Source: Candidatus Arthromitus sp. SFB-turkey (GTDB taxonomy: Bacteria; Bacillota; Clostridia; Clostridiales; Clostridiaceae). From it: a stretch of DNA of 64,000 nucleotides. The DNA lies in the NCBI RefSeq assembly GCF_001655775.1, contig NZ_LXFF01000012.1, positions 141 through 64,140 on the forward strand, written 5' to 3'. A program made the position numbers and the translations under genes. The notes below the pieces were generated by a model. The model did not search any database and was not told where the DNA came from. It saw only the letters and a list, made by a program, of their open reading frames with translations. Of the stretch, positions 34,621 to 44,262 are shown piece by piece. The stretch's first letter is position 1. Every line of letters begins with the position of its first letter.

Positions 34621-35391
34621 TTATCGTAATAAATCATCAATGTTTTTCTTTTTCATGTCTTTAACGTGATAAGTGTAATTGTCTTTTATAATTCCTTTTT
34701 TTGTTAAATCTATTAAATTTTGAATAGATTCTTTATTTGCATTACTACTTAAAGCTAATAAATTTTCGGACATTATATCAGTTAAGTTTACTCTCAAAAG
34801 TTTATCTGCGGAAGACTTTATTGCTTTTTCAGATGATAAAATATAATCCAAAGTTTCACTCATTTTTTTATCTGCAATTTCTGCGTTAATTGAATTTCTT
34901 ATATTTATATTTCTTAAATTGAGTTTATTTGGATCTAATTTTGGAATTAATATACAATCGTCTAATGATGAAGAATCAAAAATTTTGAAAACTAATTCAT
35001 TGTTGCTGTTGTAAAATAAATTTTCACGGATATCAATATTTAATTTACTTGATTCTTTATTAAATTTGTTGCAGAGTTCTTCAAATTTAAAATTTAAAGA
35101 TTCTCTACCAAATGAAGTGTTTGATTCATTTTTACATTTTTCAAAAACTTCTCTCATTTCAAAAAGAGTTTCTTTAACTTGACTTAAAGTAGATTTTGCT
35201 ATTTGTACATAAGTTATACCTATTTGAAAATTTCTTGTGATGTATTGAGATTCAACTACATCATCGATTGTACAATCTAGTTTAAAATTTTTATAATCTA
35301 AATATTTTTTCTTTTGACTATCTGTTGACGTTTTATTAACTTTAAAAATATTCATAGCTTTGCCAACGTTAGAATTTCTATTTATAAACAT
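34621..35391 (-). CDS. Highly divergent flagellin-like protein
   Basis: A 256-residue protein. The start at 35391 has AAGGAGG eight bases upstream. It is not annotated by obvious motifs but aligns by position with the neighbouring flagellins: 'MFINRNSNVGKAMNIFK' at D0; 'RNFQIGITYVQIAKSTLSQV' against RNAQDGISMIQTAEGALSET; 'FKFEELCNKFN' against QEFEQLKSEID; and a C-terminal helical half 'ADKKMSETLDYILSSEK' against DSQEAIERLDVAIERVS. It lacks the LSSG, TLR5 and central variable regions, and the end is not flagellin-like. Encoded opposite the flagellins. It could be a decayed flagellin, a hook-associated protein or a filament accessory protein. Confidence 0.55.
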   Translation of the reverse strand: MFINRNSNVGKAMNIFKVNKTSTDSQKKKYLDYKNFKLDCTIDDVVESQYITRNFQIGITYVQIAKSTLSQVKETLFEMREVFEKCKNESNTSFGRESLNFKFEELCNKFNKESSKLNIDIRENLFYNSNNELVFKIFDSSSLDDCILIPKLDPNKLNLRNINIRNSINAEIADKKMSETLDYILSSEKAIKSSADKLLRVNLTDIMSENLLALSSNANKESIQNLIDLTKKGIIKDNYTYHVKDMKKKNIDDLLR

Positions 35392-35555
35392 AGGCAGATC
35401 CTCCTTGATCAAAATTTTACATCCGTGTAATTATCCTTAATATATTAATCGAACATAATAATTAGATATTTATATACGTATTGAATAAAAAGATTTTAAG
35501 CATTATAATAGAAGTTGATTTTTTGTATAAAAAATAATTTTTGGAGGGAATGATT

Positions 35556-36521
35556 ATGATATATTTAACTTATGTGTTATTAGCTTTAGCGGTAGTAGGA
35601 TTTTCCATAAAAGCAGCTGATTATGTTGATTTAATTGATAGAAAAACAAATATTTCAGGTGCTTTTATTGGTGGGGTAATGCTTGCTGCAATAACGTCTC
35701 TTCCAGAATTTTTTACAAGTATTTCGGCAGCTCTTATTTTAAATAATTCGGAGCTTGTCCTTGGAAATATATTGGGAAGTAATATTTTTAATTTAGCAAC
35801 ACTTGGAGTTGTATTAATTTTATTTATTAAAGGATTTGTTAACGATACAATAAGTAAAAATCATTACATGACTTCATTATTTGTTTTATTTACAAATGTA
35901 GCGTTGTTTTTTCCAGTGTATTTTTCAAAAGATTTAAATGTATTTAATATAAGTTTAGTTTCAATTGTTATATTGATTTTTTATTTTGTATCTCTTAAAT
36001 TCATGGCTAATGATGATACGGAAACAGAGAGTGAAGAGGATAATTGTAAATTATCTATAAAACAAATAGCTATAAGATTTATTTTGGCAAGTATTGGATT
36101 AGTTATTGCAAGTATCTTGATAACGTATGTAACAGAAATAATTTCTGAAAAATTAAATTTATCAGCAAGTTTAAGTGGAGCTTTATTTTTAGGAATAGCA
36201 ACATCTCTTCCTGAGCTTACTTCTACAGTCGCTTTAGCAAAAAAATTAAAGTTTAATTTGGTTGTTGGAAATATAATTGGAAGTATCATGTTTAATTTAT
36301 TTATAATTTGTGTTACGGATATTTTATATATAGGAAATTCTTTGTACTACACAACTCATGAACAAACAAAATTATTACTAGGATTTGGTTTTATTTCAAC
36401 AATACTTGCATCAATTTTGTTACTATTTAAAAAATTAAATAACAAGAGTAAAGCTGTTTATATTATTCTAAATTTGGCAATTATAATAATGTATCTTTTG
36501 TATTTAATATTATCATTGTAA
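35556..36521 (+). CDS. Sodium/calcium exchanger family (CaCA) membrane protein
   Basis: A 321-residue integral membrane protein with ~10 helices, starting at ATG 35556 eight bases after GGAGG. The two inverted alpha-repeats are clear: 'GVMLAAITSLPEFFTS ... GNILGSNIFNL' and 'LGIATSLPELTST ... GNIIGSIMFNL'. These carry the ion-binding Glu residues of YrbG-like Ca2+/cation antiporters. Between them is a short acidic cytoplasmic loop. It probably exchanges Na+ or H+ for Ca2+ or similar. It is followed after 12 bases by the deacetylase-like gene, so the two are likely co-transcribed. Confidence 0.92.
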   Translation: MIYLTYVLLALAVVGFSIKAADYVDLIDRKTNISGAFIGGVMLAAITSLPEFFTSISAALILNNSELVLGNILGSNIFNLATLGVVLILFIKGFVNDTISKNHYMTSLFVLFTNVALFFPVYFSKDLNVFNISLVSIVILIFYFVSLKFMANDDTETESEEDNCKLSIKQIAIRFILASIGLVIASILITYVTEIISEKLNLSASLSGALFLGIATSLPELTSTVALAKKLKFNLVVGNIIGSIMFNLFIICVTDILYIGNSLYYTTHEQTKLLLGFGFISTILASILLLFKKLNNKSKAVYIILNLAIIIMYLLYLILSL

Positions 36522-36533
36522 GGATGTGTTTTA

Positions 36534-37367
36534 TTGAGTGGAAAGAGAGTATTTGAGTTAGTAACAATTTTGGTTATAGTTTTATTTTCCATTTTTCTAG
36601 TTGGTTATAGTACAAAATCTTATTATGATGCGAAAAAAATATATGATGAAGTTAAGCCAGCTGTTGTTGATGAGGAGAGAGCAAAACTTAGAGAGGAAAA
36701 TGAAGTTTTAATTCTTTTATATCACAACGTTACAGATAAAAGAAGCATAAGTTCTAAAGATGATTTGTATGTTCACATTGATGATTTTCGTGATCAACTT
36801 GATTATATAGTTGATAATGGATACAATGTTGTAACTGTACAAGAACTTTATGATTTAAGACAGAATAATCAAGAGATTCCAGAAAAAACTCTTGTTTTAA
36901 CTTTTGATGATGGTGATAAGAGTTCTTATGATATAGTTTTTCCTGAACTTAAGAGCAGAGGTCTAAAGGCAAGTTTTTTTGTAACAACAAGACAGTTAAA
37001 TGACAAAGGATTTGTAACTAAAGAAAATCTTATAGAAATGCATAATGCTGGTCAAGATATTCAGAGTCAAGGACATAATAATGAAGATTTTATAGATTCT
37101 ACAATTGCACAAGTACATAAATCTTTGTATTTAAGCAAGAAAATATTAGAGGAGACATTAAATAAAAAAGTTTTGTTTTTGGTTTATCCAAATTCCTCAT
37201 TTAATTCAGAAATAATAAGAGTTGCACAAGATGTTGGATATGAATGGGCATTATCTACAGAAGCAGGAAAGTTTTATGATTACTACATGATAATGGAGCG
37301 TGTTAGTGTTCCAGGAGGAAGTGATTTAGAACAATTTATAGATAAACTAAGTGAATATGGTTATTAA
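36534..37367 (+). CDS. Polysaccharide-deacetylase-fold protein with altered metal site
   Basis: A 277-residue membrane-anchored protein (TM ~8-28), TTG start behind AAGGATG. The NodB-fold motifs are 'VLTFDDGDKSSY' (MT1, catalytic and metal Asp) and 'GLKASFFVTT'. MT2 normally supplies the zinc ligands as HxxxH ('SHTYNH' in related proteins); here it reads 'SQGHNNED', leaving one displaced His. MT3 'YPNSSFN' also lacks the usual Tyr-Gly. So the fold is clear, but the canonical metal-dependent deacetylation of peptidoglycan or surface glycan is doubtful. Terminator downstream. Confidence 0.8.
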   Translation: MSGKRVFELVTILVIVLFSIFLVGYSTKSYYDAKKIYDEVKPAVVDEERAKLREENEVLILLYHNVTDKRSISSKDDLYVHIDDFRDQLDYIVDNGYNVVTVQELYDLRQNNQEIPEKTLVLTFDDGDKSSYDIVFPELKSRGLKASFFVTTRQLNDKGFVTKENLIEMHNAGQDIQSQGHNNEDFIDSTIAQVHKSLYLSKKILEETLNKKVLFLVYPNSSFNSEIIRVAQDVGYEWALSTEAGKFYDYYMIMERVSVPGGSDLEQFIDKLSEYGY

Positions 37368-37374
37368 AAATTTT

Positions 37375-37406
37375 AAATGGTCATTTTAAAAATGACCATT
37401 TTTTTT
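37375..37406 (+). terminator. Rho-independent terminator
   Basis: A 12-bp perfect stem AAATGGTCATTT / AAATGACCATTT, a 3-base loop and a T-run. Confidence 0.9.
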
Positions 37407-37559
37407 ATGAAAAAATGTGAATATAAAAAAATAAAAAGTTCATAATAATTTTATCAGTATTTAATAAAAAACTGATATATGTTTATTTTTTAAAATTATT
37501 TATTTTTATAAATGCTATTTTATTTAATTAATTATTTTTTTCGGAGGTTTAAGAAGGTT

Positions 37560-40500
37560 ATGAATAGAAAAAAGATTGCACTTCTATTGACTGGATTAGT
37601 TGTTACCTCAAGTATGTTTACTGGATGTATTTCATCAAGTGATAATAAAACATCTGAAAATAATTCGAGAGTTGCTCAAGAAGAACCAATTTTAAAGAGA
37701 GCATCTGAAAGAACAGTTACAGAATATAATCAAGATTCACTAAATCAATATCCAGATGTTGCTTATGCAGATGATATTATTGATAATTCTATAGGAAATG
37801 AAATGAGAAAAGATTTGAATTCATTTTCTACAGAAAATCAATTTGATAATGTACAAAATTATGAAAACAGCACAAATAAAAATGATATGAATTTAAGTGA
37901 TGGAAATTTATTTGATACAACAACACAAGATTATCAAATGAATCCATCAGATGAAATAATAACAAATGATCAAATATATAATTTTGAAAATTCAACAACA
38001 CAAACTCCAATTAACGGATTTTCAAATGTTATTGAAGATGACTATTATGAAAATAATTTAAATCAAAATGAAGTAGCAAAAGATAGTGAAAATTCACTAA
38101 ATTTACAAATTAATCAAGATACAAAAATGCAAAGCAATTTATATGGTACACCAAAAGCTCCAGTAGAAGAAGGAAAATTAGTTGGACAGGTTAGTGTTGT
38201 AAAAGTTAAAGGAAGTTCAGAAATAACAGGAACTAAACCACAAGGTGTTGCAGAGGTAAGCTTTAAATTATCTGGAGATATATTAAAAGCAACTCATTCT
38301 TCTGAAGCATTAAGTACAATTTTACAGAATGCTTACGAAGAAACAAGAAAAGATGCTAATACTGGTTATGGTGGTTCACCAACAACAACAGCAAGAGAAA
38401 AATTACAAGCAGCGTTAGCAGCAATATTTGCTCCAAGTGATACTGTAGTTAAAATGATTTTTAGATCTAATGATGGAGCTGTAAGAACTATACCATTTAA
38501 AGCAACTGATATGTTTCCAAGTAATTCTACAGCACCAGATTATGTTAGACGTATAATTGACTTAGATGCAACTAGTGGACAAACTAGAGTTTCAAGAAGT
38601 GTGAATGCATCAGATATGGTAATAAAGATGATGATTAGAGTAGCTACTCCAAATGGAACTAATGAACTAAAAACTAATACAGATTATACTTTTGTAGGAA
38701 CAGAAGGAGATGCTAATTTAAAAACAATTCAAGTAGACAGTACAAAACAAGAGTTAATAGGATTCACTATTCCTAATTTTAAAACAGGAAAAATACCTAC
38801 TAAAATGGAAGCTAAAGATGATAGTGGTTCAGTTATATATGAAGCAACAAGTGCATCATCTGCAGGAACACAAAAGACTGATTTTTATTTGAGTCAAGCA
38901 ACAGGAAACACTTATATAGATATGAAAAAATTAATAGATGCTACTAGTAAAATTGAATCACTTGGAACAGGAATAAGATTTAAATCAATAATTTTCAATG
39001 ATACAGATAAAACCATTAATAAGGTGGAAGTTGAAGATGACAGGGGAACAAAATATCCTGCATCATTAGTGTCTGTTGACTCAAATAAACCAGAATCAGG
39101 TTCATATTTAGAAGTAACAGGATTAAAAAGAGATACGCCTTATATATTTACAAAACTTCATATAACTTATAAGGCTGGTAGTGAAAATGAAACTAAAACA
39201 ATAGCTTTTGCAAATTTTGATACTTCAACACTGGCTATAAATAATTTACCAATAAGAACAACAGCGTTTTTAGGACCACAGTTAGCATTAGGAGCAGCTC
39301 ATAATGCAAAAGTTAAACTTCCTGGTGGATTAGATGTTGAAGCTGTTAAAAATGATAGTACTGCTTTAAGATATATATTTAAAGTTGATAATCCAGAAGG
39401 ATTTGTTGGAGATGTTAGAGTAAATGGATTAAGAGCTGGAGAGGAAAGTAAAGTAGAAAAAATTGTAGATGAAACATCTAAAGTTAACTACTATGTAGTT
39501 ACGCTTTCTAATTTAACAAAGAATACTGATTATGGATTTGTAATACTTGAAATAGATTATAAAGATCCAGATGGAAAAGAATTAGTTGGTAGACAAGCTT
39601 TAGGTGATATAAATAAAAGTGGTACTGGAGTTACAGATAATAAAACAGAAACTACAGATTTAACAGGAACTCAGGCATTTAATGTAGTTGTAAATGAGAG
39701 TGTTACATCAAAAAATGCTAGAAGTACAGAAGTACCAATATTTATTGATGACCTTCATGATAATTTTGTAAGAATAGATTTTACAGCTCCAAAAGATAAT
39801 CCAGATGCTAAAGTTGTTTATGAAGATGGTAAATTAAAATTTACAGACTTAAAACCAGAATCAAATACAGTATGTAAAGTTGATTTTGTTTATAGAAGTG
39901 AAAGTAGTGCAGAAAAAAGTACAACTTCAGAGGTTAAGGAAGAAAAAATTCCAAAATATATAAAAATAAGTACACCAAAAGTAGCAGACTTAGATATAAA
40001 AACAGCAACTGTTAAAGCAAAAGCAACTGAAGCAGAAGTTAAGTTTGAACTTTATTCAGAAGCGAAGTCACCAGTTAAAACTGTAGTTGTTAAAGAAGAT
40101 AAAGAAAAAGAAATAAAATCAACATGGAATAAAGAAACAAATACTTTAAAATTAGAAGGATTAACAGAAAAAACAGAATATAAAAATTTAAAAGTAACAT
40201 TTACTTTGGAAAATGGTAAGACAGTTGAGCATACTTTAGATACTTTCACAACTGAAGCTGAAGAAGTTAAGCCAACAGGAAAAACTGCTGAATTTGTATC
40301 AAGAGTTTATAAGATAGCATTAGGAAGAGAGCCAGAAGTTGAAGGATGGGAATTCTGGATTAAGAAGTTAGAGAATAAAGAGATTTCTGCAACAGAATTT
40401 ATTGCAGAGAACTTAATGACTCAACCAGAATTTGTTGATAGAGAATTAAGTAAGAGAACTTTTGTTACAACAATGTATTCATTAATAGTTAATAGAGAGC

Positions 40501-40655
40501 CAGATGAAGAAGGACAAAAATATTGGGAAAGAAAGTATGATGAATATAGAAGAACAACAGGATCAATTGAAGAGTTGAGAATAAAAATTGCTAGAGAGAT
40601 GATGGATCAACCAGAGTTTAAAGAACTTGTAACTCAATTGAATTTAAAATATTAA
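37560..40655 (+). CDS. Giant DUF4214 surface lipoprotein
   Basis: A 1031-residue protein. The start at 37560 follows AAGAAGG. The signal peptide ends in a lipobox, 'SSMFTGC' (Cys ~21), so it should be lipid-anchored. Residues ~25-200 are N/D/Q-rich and disordered; ~210-760 are beta-rich repeats shared with the next gene ('KVEVEDDRGTKYPASL', 'VRVNGLRAGEESKVEKI', 'VPIFIDDLHDNFVRIDF'); Fn3-like modules follow; and a C-terminal DUF4214 pair ('REPEVEGWEFW', 'REPDEEGQKYW'). It looks like a surface protein with a distal DUF4214 head. Function unknown. Confidence 0.85.
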   Translation: MNRKKIALLLTGLVVTSSMFTGCISSSDNKTSENNSRVAQEEPILKRASERTVTEYNQDSLNQYPDVAYADDIIDNSIGNEMRKDLNSFSTENQFDNVQNYENSTNKNDMNLSDGNLFDTTTQDYQMNPSDEIITNDQIYNFENSTTQTPINGFSNVIEDDYYENNLNQNEVAKDSENSLNLQINQDTKMQSNLYGTPKAPVEEGKLVGQVSVVKVKGSSEITGTKPQGVAEVSFKLSGDILKATHSSEALSTILQNAYEETRKDANTGYGGSPTTTAREKLQAALAAIFAPSDTVVKMIFRSNDGAVRTIPFKATDMFPSNSTAPDYVRRIIDLDATSGQTRVSRSVNASDMVIKMMIRVATPNGTNELKTNTDYTFVGTEGDANLKTIQVDSTKQELIGFTIPNFKTGKIPTKMEAKDDSGSVIYEATSASSAGTQKTDFYLSQATGNTYIDMKKLIDATSKIESLGTGIRFKSIIFNDTDKTINKVEVEDDRGTKYPASLVSVDSNKPESGSYLEVTGLKRDTPYIFTKLHITYKAGSENETKTIAFANFDTSTLAINNLPIRTTAFLGPQLALGAAHNAKVKLPGGLDVEAVKNDSTALRYIFKVDNPEGFVGDVRVNGLRAGEESKVEKIVDETSKVNYYVVTLSNLTKNTDYGFVILEIDYKDPDGKELVGRQALGDINKSGTGVTDNKTETTDLTGTQAFNVVVNESVTSKNARSTEVPIFIDDLHDNFVRIDFTAPKDNPDAKVVYEDGKLKFTDLKPESNTVCKVDFVYRSESSAEKSTTSEVKEEKIPKYIKISTPKVADLDIKTATVKAKATEAEVKFELYSEAKSPVKTVVVKEDKEKEIKSTWNKETNTLKLEGLTEKTEYKNLKVTFTLENGKTVEHTLDTFTTEAEEVKPTGKTAEFVSRVYKIALGREPEVEGWEFWIKKLENKEISATEFIAENLMTQPEFVDRELSKRTFVTTMYSLIVNREPDEEGQKYWERKYDEYRRTTGSIEELRIKIAREMMDQPEFKELVTQLNLKY

Positions 40656-40671
40656 TACTAATATAGGAAGT

Positions 40672-40707
40672 AAGGAGAAGGTTTAAAAATCTTCTCCTTT
40701 ATTTTTT
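40672..40707 (+). terminator. Rho-independent terminator
   Basis: AAGGAGAAG / CTTCTCCTT stem, a 10-base loop and a T-rich tail. Confidence 0.85.
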
Positions 40708-40735
40708 GAAATAAAATTCATAAAAGAGGAATAAT
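40706..40735 (+). promoter_or_regulatory. Candidate sigma-A promoter of the second giant DUF4214 gene
   Basis: TTGAAA-N18-AATAAT, 64 bases upstream of the start codon and immediately after the preceding terminator. Confidence 0.45.
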
Positions 40736-40798
40736 TGAAAAACAAAAATATACAAATGATTATGAAAGCAATAATTTTAAGGAAATTTAAGAAAGTTT

Positions 40799-43700
40799 AT
40801 GATAGACGATAAAAAAGATTTAAAATTTAATAAATCATCAGAGGAAGAATTGGAGTTAAATTATGAAGACACGTCAAGTGTAAAAGATGCAGATAATAAT
40901 GAAGTAAATACTGGTTCACATCAAGATTTTTTTGAACCACTTAATGAAGAAACATATGCAGAGGATACTGTAACTAAGGAAGAAGTAGAAGAGGTAACAG
41001 ACGCAAAAAAGTTAGAGGAAGTAGCAGAGGTAGTAGAAGCAGAGAAGATAGAGGAAGTATTAGAAGTAGTAGAGGAAATAGAAGAAGCAGTGGAATTAGA
41101 GGAATCAGAAGTAATAGAGGCAGAAGAAGTTGAAGAAAATGAAGAAATATCAGTAGAAAGCGAAGATGAGGTAGTAGAAGTAAATGATGAATTTCCTTCA
41201 TCAGCATCAGGATTGGAAACTGATATGACACCGACATCAGATGAAAGTATAGAACCTCCTTCTTTAGATATGGAAGATGGTTATGAAGTTGGTACTGAAT
41301 TAGATGAATATGGAAATGTTGTTGAAGTGTTTGCATCAGTAAATGGTAGAAGTGTAACTCCGTTTACTTTAAATGATACGCGTTTACCTTCTGCAGTTAC
41401 AAAACCGGTTGGAACAGTTTCTCATTTCGGAGAAACAAAAGGAGGTGTGGACTTTAGTATAAGTACTACAGCAACCAATATACATGATAGATATAAATTT
41501 CAAGGAACTGCTAAACCAAGTCTTGTATTTACTGGAGAAATTTTAGATGCTAGAGCTACAGTATCTTTAGTTAGTACATTTGATGGAAGCGATATTGTTC
41601 TACGGAATACTACAGGTTCTGTTATTAGTGGTACTTTAAGAGAATTTTTAATAAGAGCTGCTAATGAAAAAATTGATGAAATAAATGGAACTAAAGTTGA
41701 TTCTGTTTCATCTATTGATGACAGAACTTATTTAACACTTGCTTTAAGTTATATACTTTCAGCAAATAATGCTACTGCAAGTAATTTAGGATTATCATTA
41801 ACATTTAAAGATTTAGATTCGGTTATACCTAAACAAACAACATTAGATTTTGTAGCTAGTACTATTTTTACTACTGGATTGGATATTGTAAAAAATATAG
41901 TAAATGAAGATTCTTTTGTTAGCAATAGAGATGGAATATCTAAAAATTCTAGAAATGTATCTAATATAAATTTAAATCCTGAAGGAATATCAGTTAATAT
42001 TGATTTAAAAGTAGAAAAACCAGAAAACGGATTAAAAACTAATACTAGATATGAGTTTGTTGCACCAAATAGAGATTTAGTATTTTTTCCGATTGCTGAT
42101 AGTACTGTTAGTCTTACAGCTAGTGCTATTAATTATGTTGAAGGACTTACAATGACTCCGTTTAAAACTGGTAAACAACTCCCATTATTTGAAACATTAT
42201 CTGTTGTAAATAGTACTACTTTAGCTGTATCAGGAATGATTGCGTTAGAAGAAATTACTTCAACTACGAGTGTTGTTTCATACGTAGATTTTAATAGTAT
42301 TGATGATACTACTTATTTGGATTATGATGATATGATTTCGGTTGGGGCTTCAAATGTTGCATTGAAAGTTGGTGGTACAACTGTTAGATTTAATACGTTT
42401 AAGATATATGATTTGGATTCTACAATAACTAAGATTGAAGTTGAAGATGATAGAATGGATAAATATCCAGTAACCCTTATTCCAGTAGATTCTAATGATT
42501 CTAAAAAAGGTGCAAATCCTCAAATAACAGGACTTCAAAGAAGTATGCCGTATAATTTTAGGAAGCTTCATATTACAGCTCAACCGGAGAGTGAAGTAGT
42601 AACTAAAACTTTAACATTTGCTACTTTTAGCGTTAGTGGTACTAAAGTGACAGCATTACCTACACATAGTCATGTTATTAGAACTACAGCTTTTTCTGAA
42701 CCAATTTTATTTATAGAATTAGATTCAGATAAAGCTTTTGTAAGTACAACAACTGGAAATCCTTCAAGTTCATCTTCTGGTTCTGCAGTTCCAGTATTTA
42801 TACCAAAGTTTGAAGTTGAATTACCAAATAAAATTAAAATGCCAGTTGTTACAAATGATAAAACATCACTTAGATATGTTATTGAAGTTGAAAAATCGGA
42901 TATAACTGTTAAGGATTTGATTGTTAATGGTCTTAAAGGAAATGAAAAATATAAAGTTGAAAAGATAGACGGAAAAGATATAATTTACTTTATTGTTACT
43001 TTAAGTGAATTATCTGAAAAAAGGGATTATGGATTTTTAATATTGGAGCTTAGTTATATAGATTTAGATGGAAGAGATCTTGTTACAAGACAGGTTTTAA
43101 ATAAAATAAATAATATAACTCACTTAAATATAGGTAGTCAAGCTCCGTTTGTGTTAACTCAATTTCCAGATGAGACACAAGATAATACAACAGGACCAGA
43201 ATTGATGGGTAATGCAATATTTAATGTAACACTTTTTGAAGCGACAACTCTTGAAGCTAGAAAAGCAGAAATTCCATTGTTTATTGATGATATGAATGGA
43301 AGATTCTTAAGAATGGAATTTAAGAAGCCTGAAGGTAATCCAGCAGTTGAAGTAGAGTTAGAAGGAAGCATTTTAAGGTTTACAAATTTAGAGCCAAAAA
43401 GTGAAGTTGTATATAAGTTGGATTTCATATGGAAAGATAAGGATAATAAAGAGCAAACATTATCTAAATATGCAAAAATATCTACTCCAGCAGTTCCAGC
43501 AGTTGATGTAAAAGGTACAACTATAACAACAACTTCATCTACTGCAGAAATAGTATTTGAATTGTTCTCACATCCAAAATCAACAATATCTGGTGTTACT
43601 TTAAGTGATGAAAAAATTAAATTTACTTGGAATAGAGATAAATTAACTCTAAACTTAGAAAGATTAAAACCAAATACAGAGTACAAGGATTTGGAAATAA

Positions 43701-44155
43701 CTTTCAAGTTAGAAAATGGACTAATAACAAAATACAAAATTGAAACATTTAAGACAAAAGAAGAAGTAAAACCACCAACAGGAAATGTTGCAGATTTTGT
43801 AGCTAGAATTTATGAAGCTGCACTTGGAAGAAAACCAGAAGTTGAAGGATGGAGATTCTGGGTTCAAAAATTAGAATCTAAAGAATTGTCTGTAACTCAA
43901 TTTGTTTATGACTTAATGGCTCAAGATGAATTTGTTAATAGATTCTTGAGTAAAGAAGATTTCATAAAAATGATGTATATAATAGTTGTTGGAAGAGAGC
44001 CAGAAGAAGAAGGACAAAAATATTGGGAAAGAAAGTATGATGAATATAAGTTGCAAGAACCATCATTAGCAGATTTAAGAAGAAGAATTGCTACTGAAAT
44101 GATGAGTGAACCAGAATTCAAAGATTATGTAACTAAAATTGGATTAAAATATTAA
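40799..44155 (+). CDS. Giant acidic DUF4214 protein without visible signal peptide
   Basis: A 1118-residue paralogue of the preceding lipoprotein, sharing its beta modules ('KIEVEDDRMDKYPVTLIP', 'LIVNGLKGNEKYKVEKI', 'IPLFIDDMNGRFLRMEF') and C-terminal DUF4214 pair ('RKPEVEGWRFW', 'REPEEEGQKYW'). The N-terminus differs: it starts MIDDKKDLKFN, has no hydrophobic segment, and continues with ~90 residues of Glu/Val-rich repeats (EEVAEVVEAEKIEEV). I checked the bases upstream in all three frames and found no signal peptide. It is therefore cytoplasmic, exported by a non-Sec route, or a 5'-altered gene. The start-codon ribosome site (AAGGAAA, 12 bases off) is weak. Confidence 0.8.
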   Translation: MIDDKKDLKFNKSSEEELELNYEDTSSVKDADNNEVNTGSHQDFFEPLNEETYAEDTVTKEEVEEVTDAKKLEEVAEVVEAEKIEEVLEVVEEIEEAVELEESEVIEAEEVEENEEISVESEDEVVEVNDEFPSSASGLETDMTPTSDESIEPPSLDMEDGYEVGTELDEYGNVVEVFASVNGRSVTPFTLNDTRLPSAVTKPVGTVSHFGETKGGVDFSISTTATNIHDRYKFQGTAKPSLVFTGEILDARATVSLVSTFDGSDIVLRNTTGSVISGTLREFLIRAANEKIDEINGTKVDSVSSIDDRTYLTLALSYILSANNATASNLGLSLTFKDLDSVIPKQTTLDFVASTIFTTGLDIVKNIVNEDSFVSNRDGISKNSRNVSNINLNPEGISVNIDLKVEKPENGLKTNTRYEFVAPNRDLVFFPIADSTVSLTASAINYVEGLTMTPFKTGKQLPLFETLSVVNSTTLAVSGMIALEEITSTTSVVSYVDFNSIDDTTYLDYDDMISVGASNVALKVGGTTVRFNTFKIYDLDSTITKIEVEDDRMDKYPVTLIPVDSNDSKKGANPQITGLQRSMPYNFRKLHITAQPESEVVTKTLTFATFSVSGTKVTALPTHSHVIRTTAFSEPILFIELDSDKAFVSTTTGNPSSSSSGSAVPVFIPKFEVELPNKIKMPVVTNDKTSLRYVIEVEKSDITVKDLIVNGLKGNEKYKVEKIDGKDIIYFIVTLSELSEKRDYGFLILELSYIDLDGRDLVTRQVLNKINNITHLNIGSQAPFVLTQFPDETQDNTTGPELMGNAIFNVTLFEATTLEARKAEIPLFIDDMNGRFLRMEFKKPEGNPAVEVELEGSILRFTNLEPKSEVVYKLDFIWKDKDNKEQTLSKYAKISTPAVPAVDVKGTTITTTSSTAEIVFELFSHPKSTISGVTLSDEKIKFTWNRDKLTLNLERLKPNTEYKDLEITFKLENGLITKYKIETFKTKEEVKPPTGNVADFVARIYEAALGRKPEVEGWRFWVQKLESKELSVTQFVYDLMAQDEFVNRFLSKEDFIKMMYIIVVGREPEEEGQKYWERKYDEYKLQEPSLADLRRRIATEMMSEPEFKDYVTKIGLKY

Positions 44156-44162
44156 ATTTTTG

Positions 44163-44200
44163 AAATAGAGAAGTATTCTTACTTCTCTATTTTATTTTTT
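44163..44200 (+). terminator. Rho-independent terminator
   Basis: A 12-bp perfect stem AAATAGAGAAGT / ACTTCTCTATTT with a 6-base loop and T-run. Confidence 0.9.
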
Positions 44201-44262
44201 TAAATAAAATCTATTTTTACAGTAAATACTATAATTACTATAAATTATGGAGGCTCTATGTA

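Noticed and set aside
40974-41336. Minus-strand Leu-rich 120-residue frame
   Set aside because: It is the complement of the Glu/Val-repeat region of the giant DUF4214 gene; no ribosome site.
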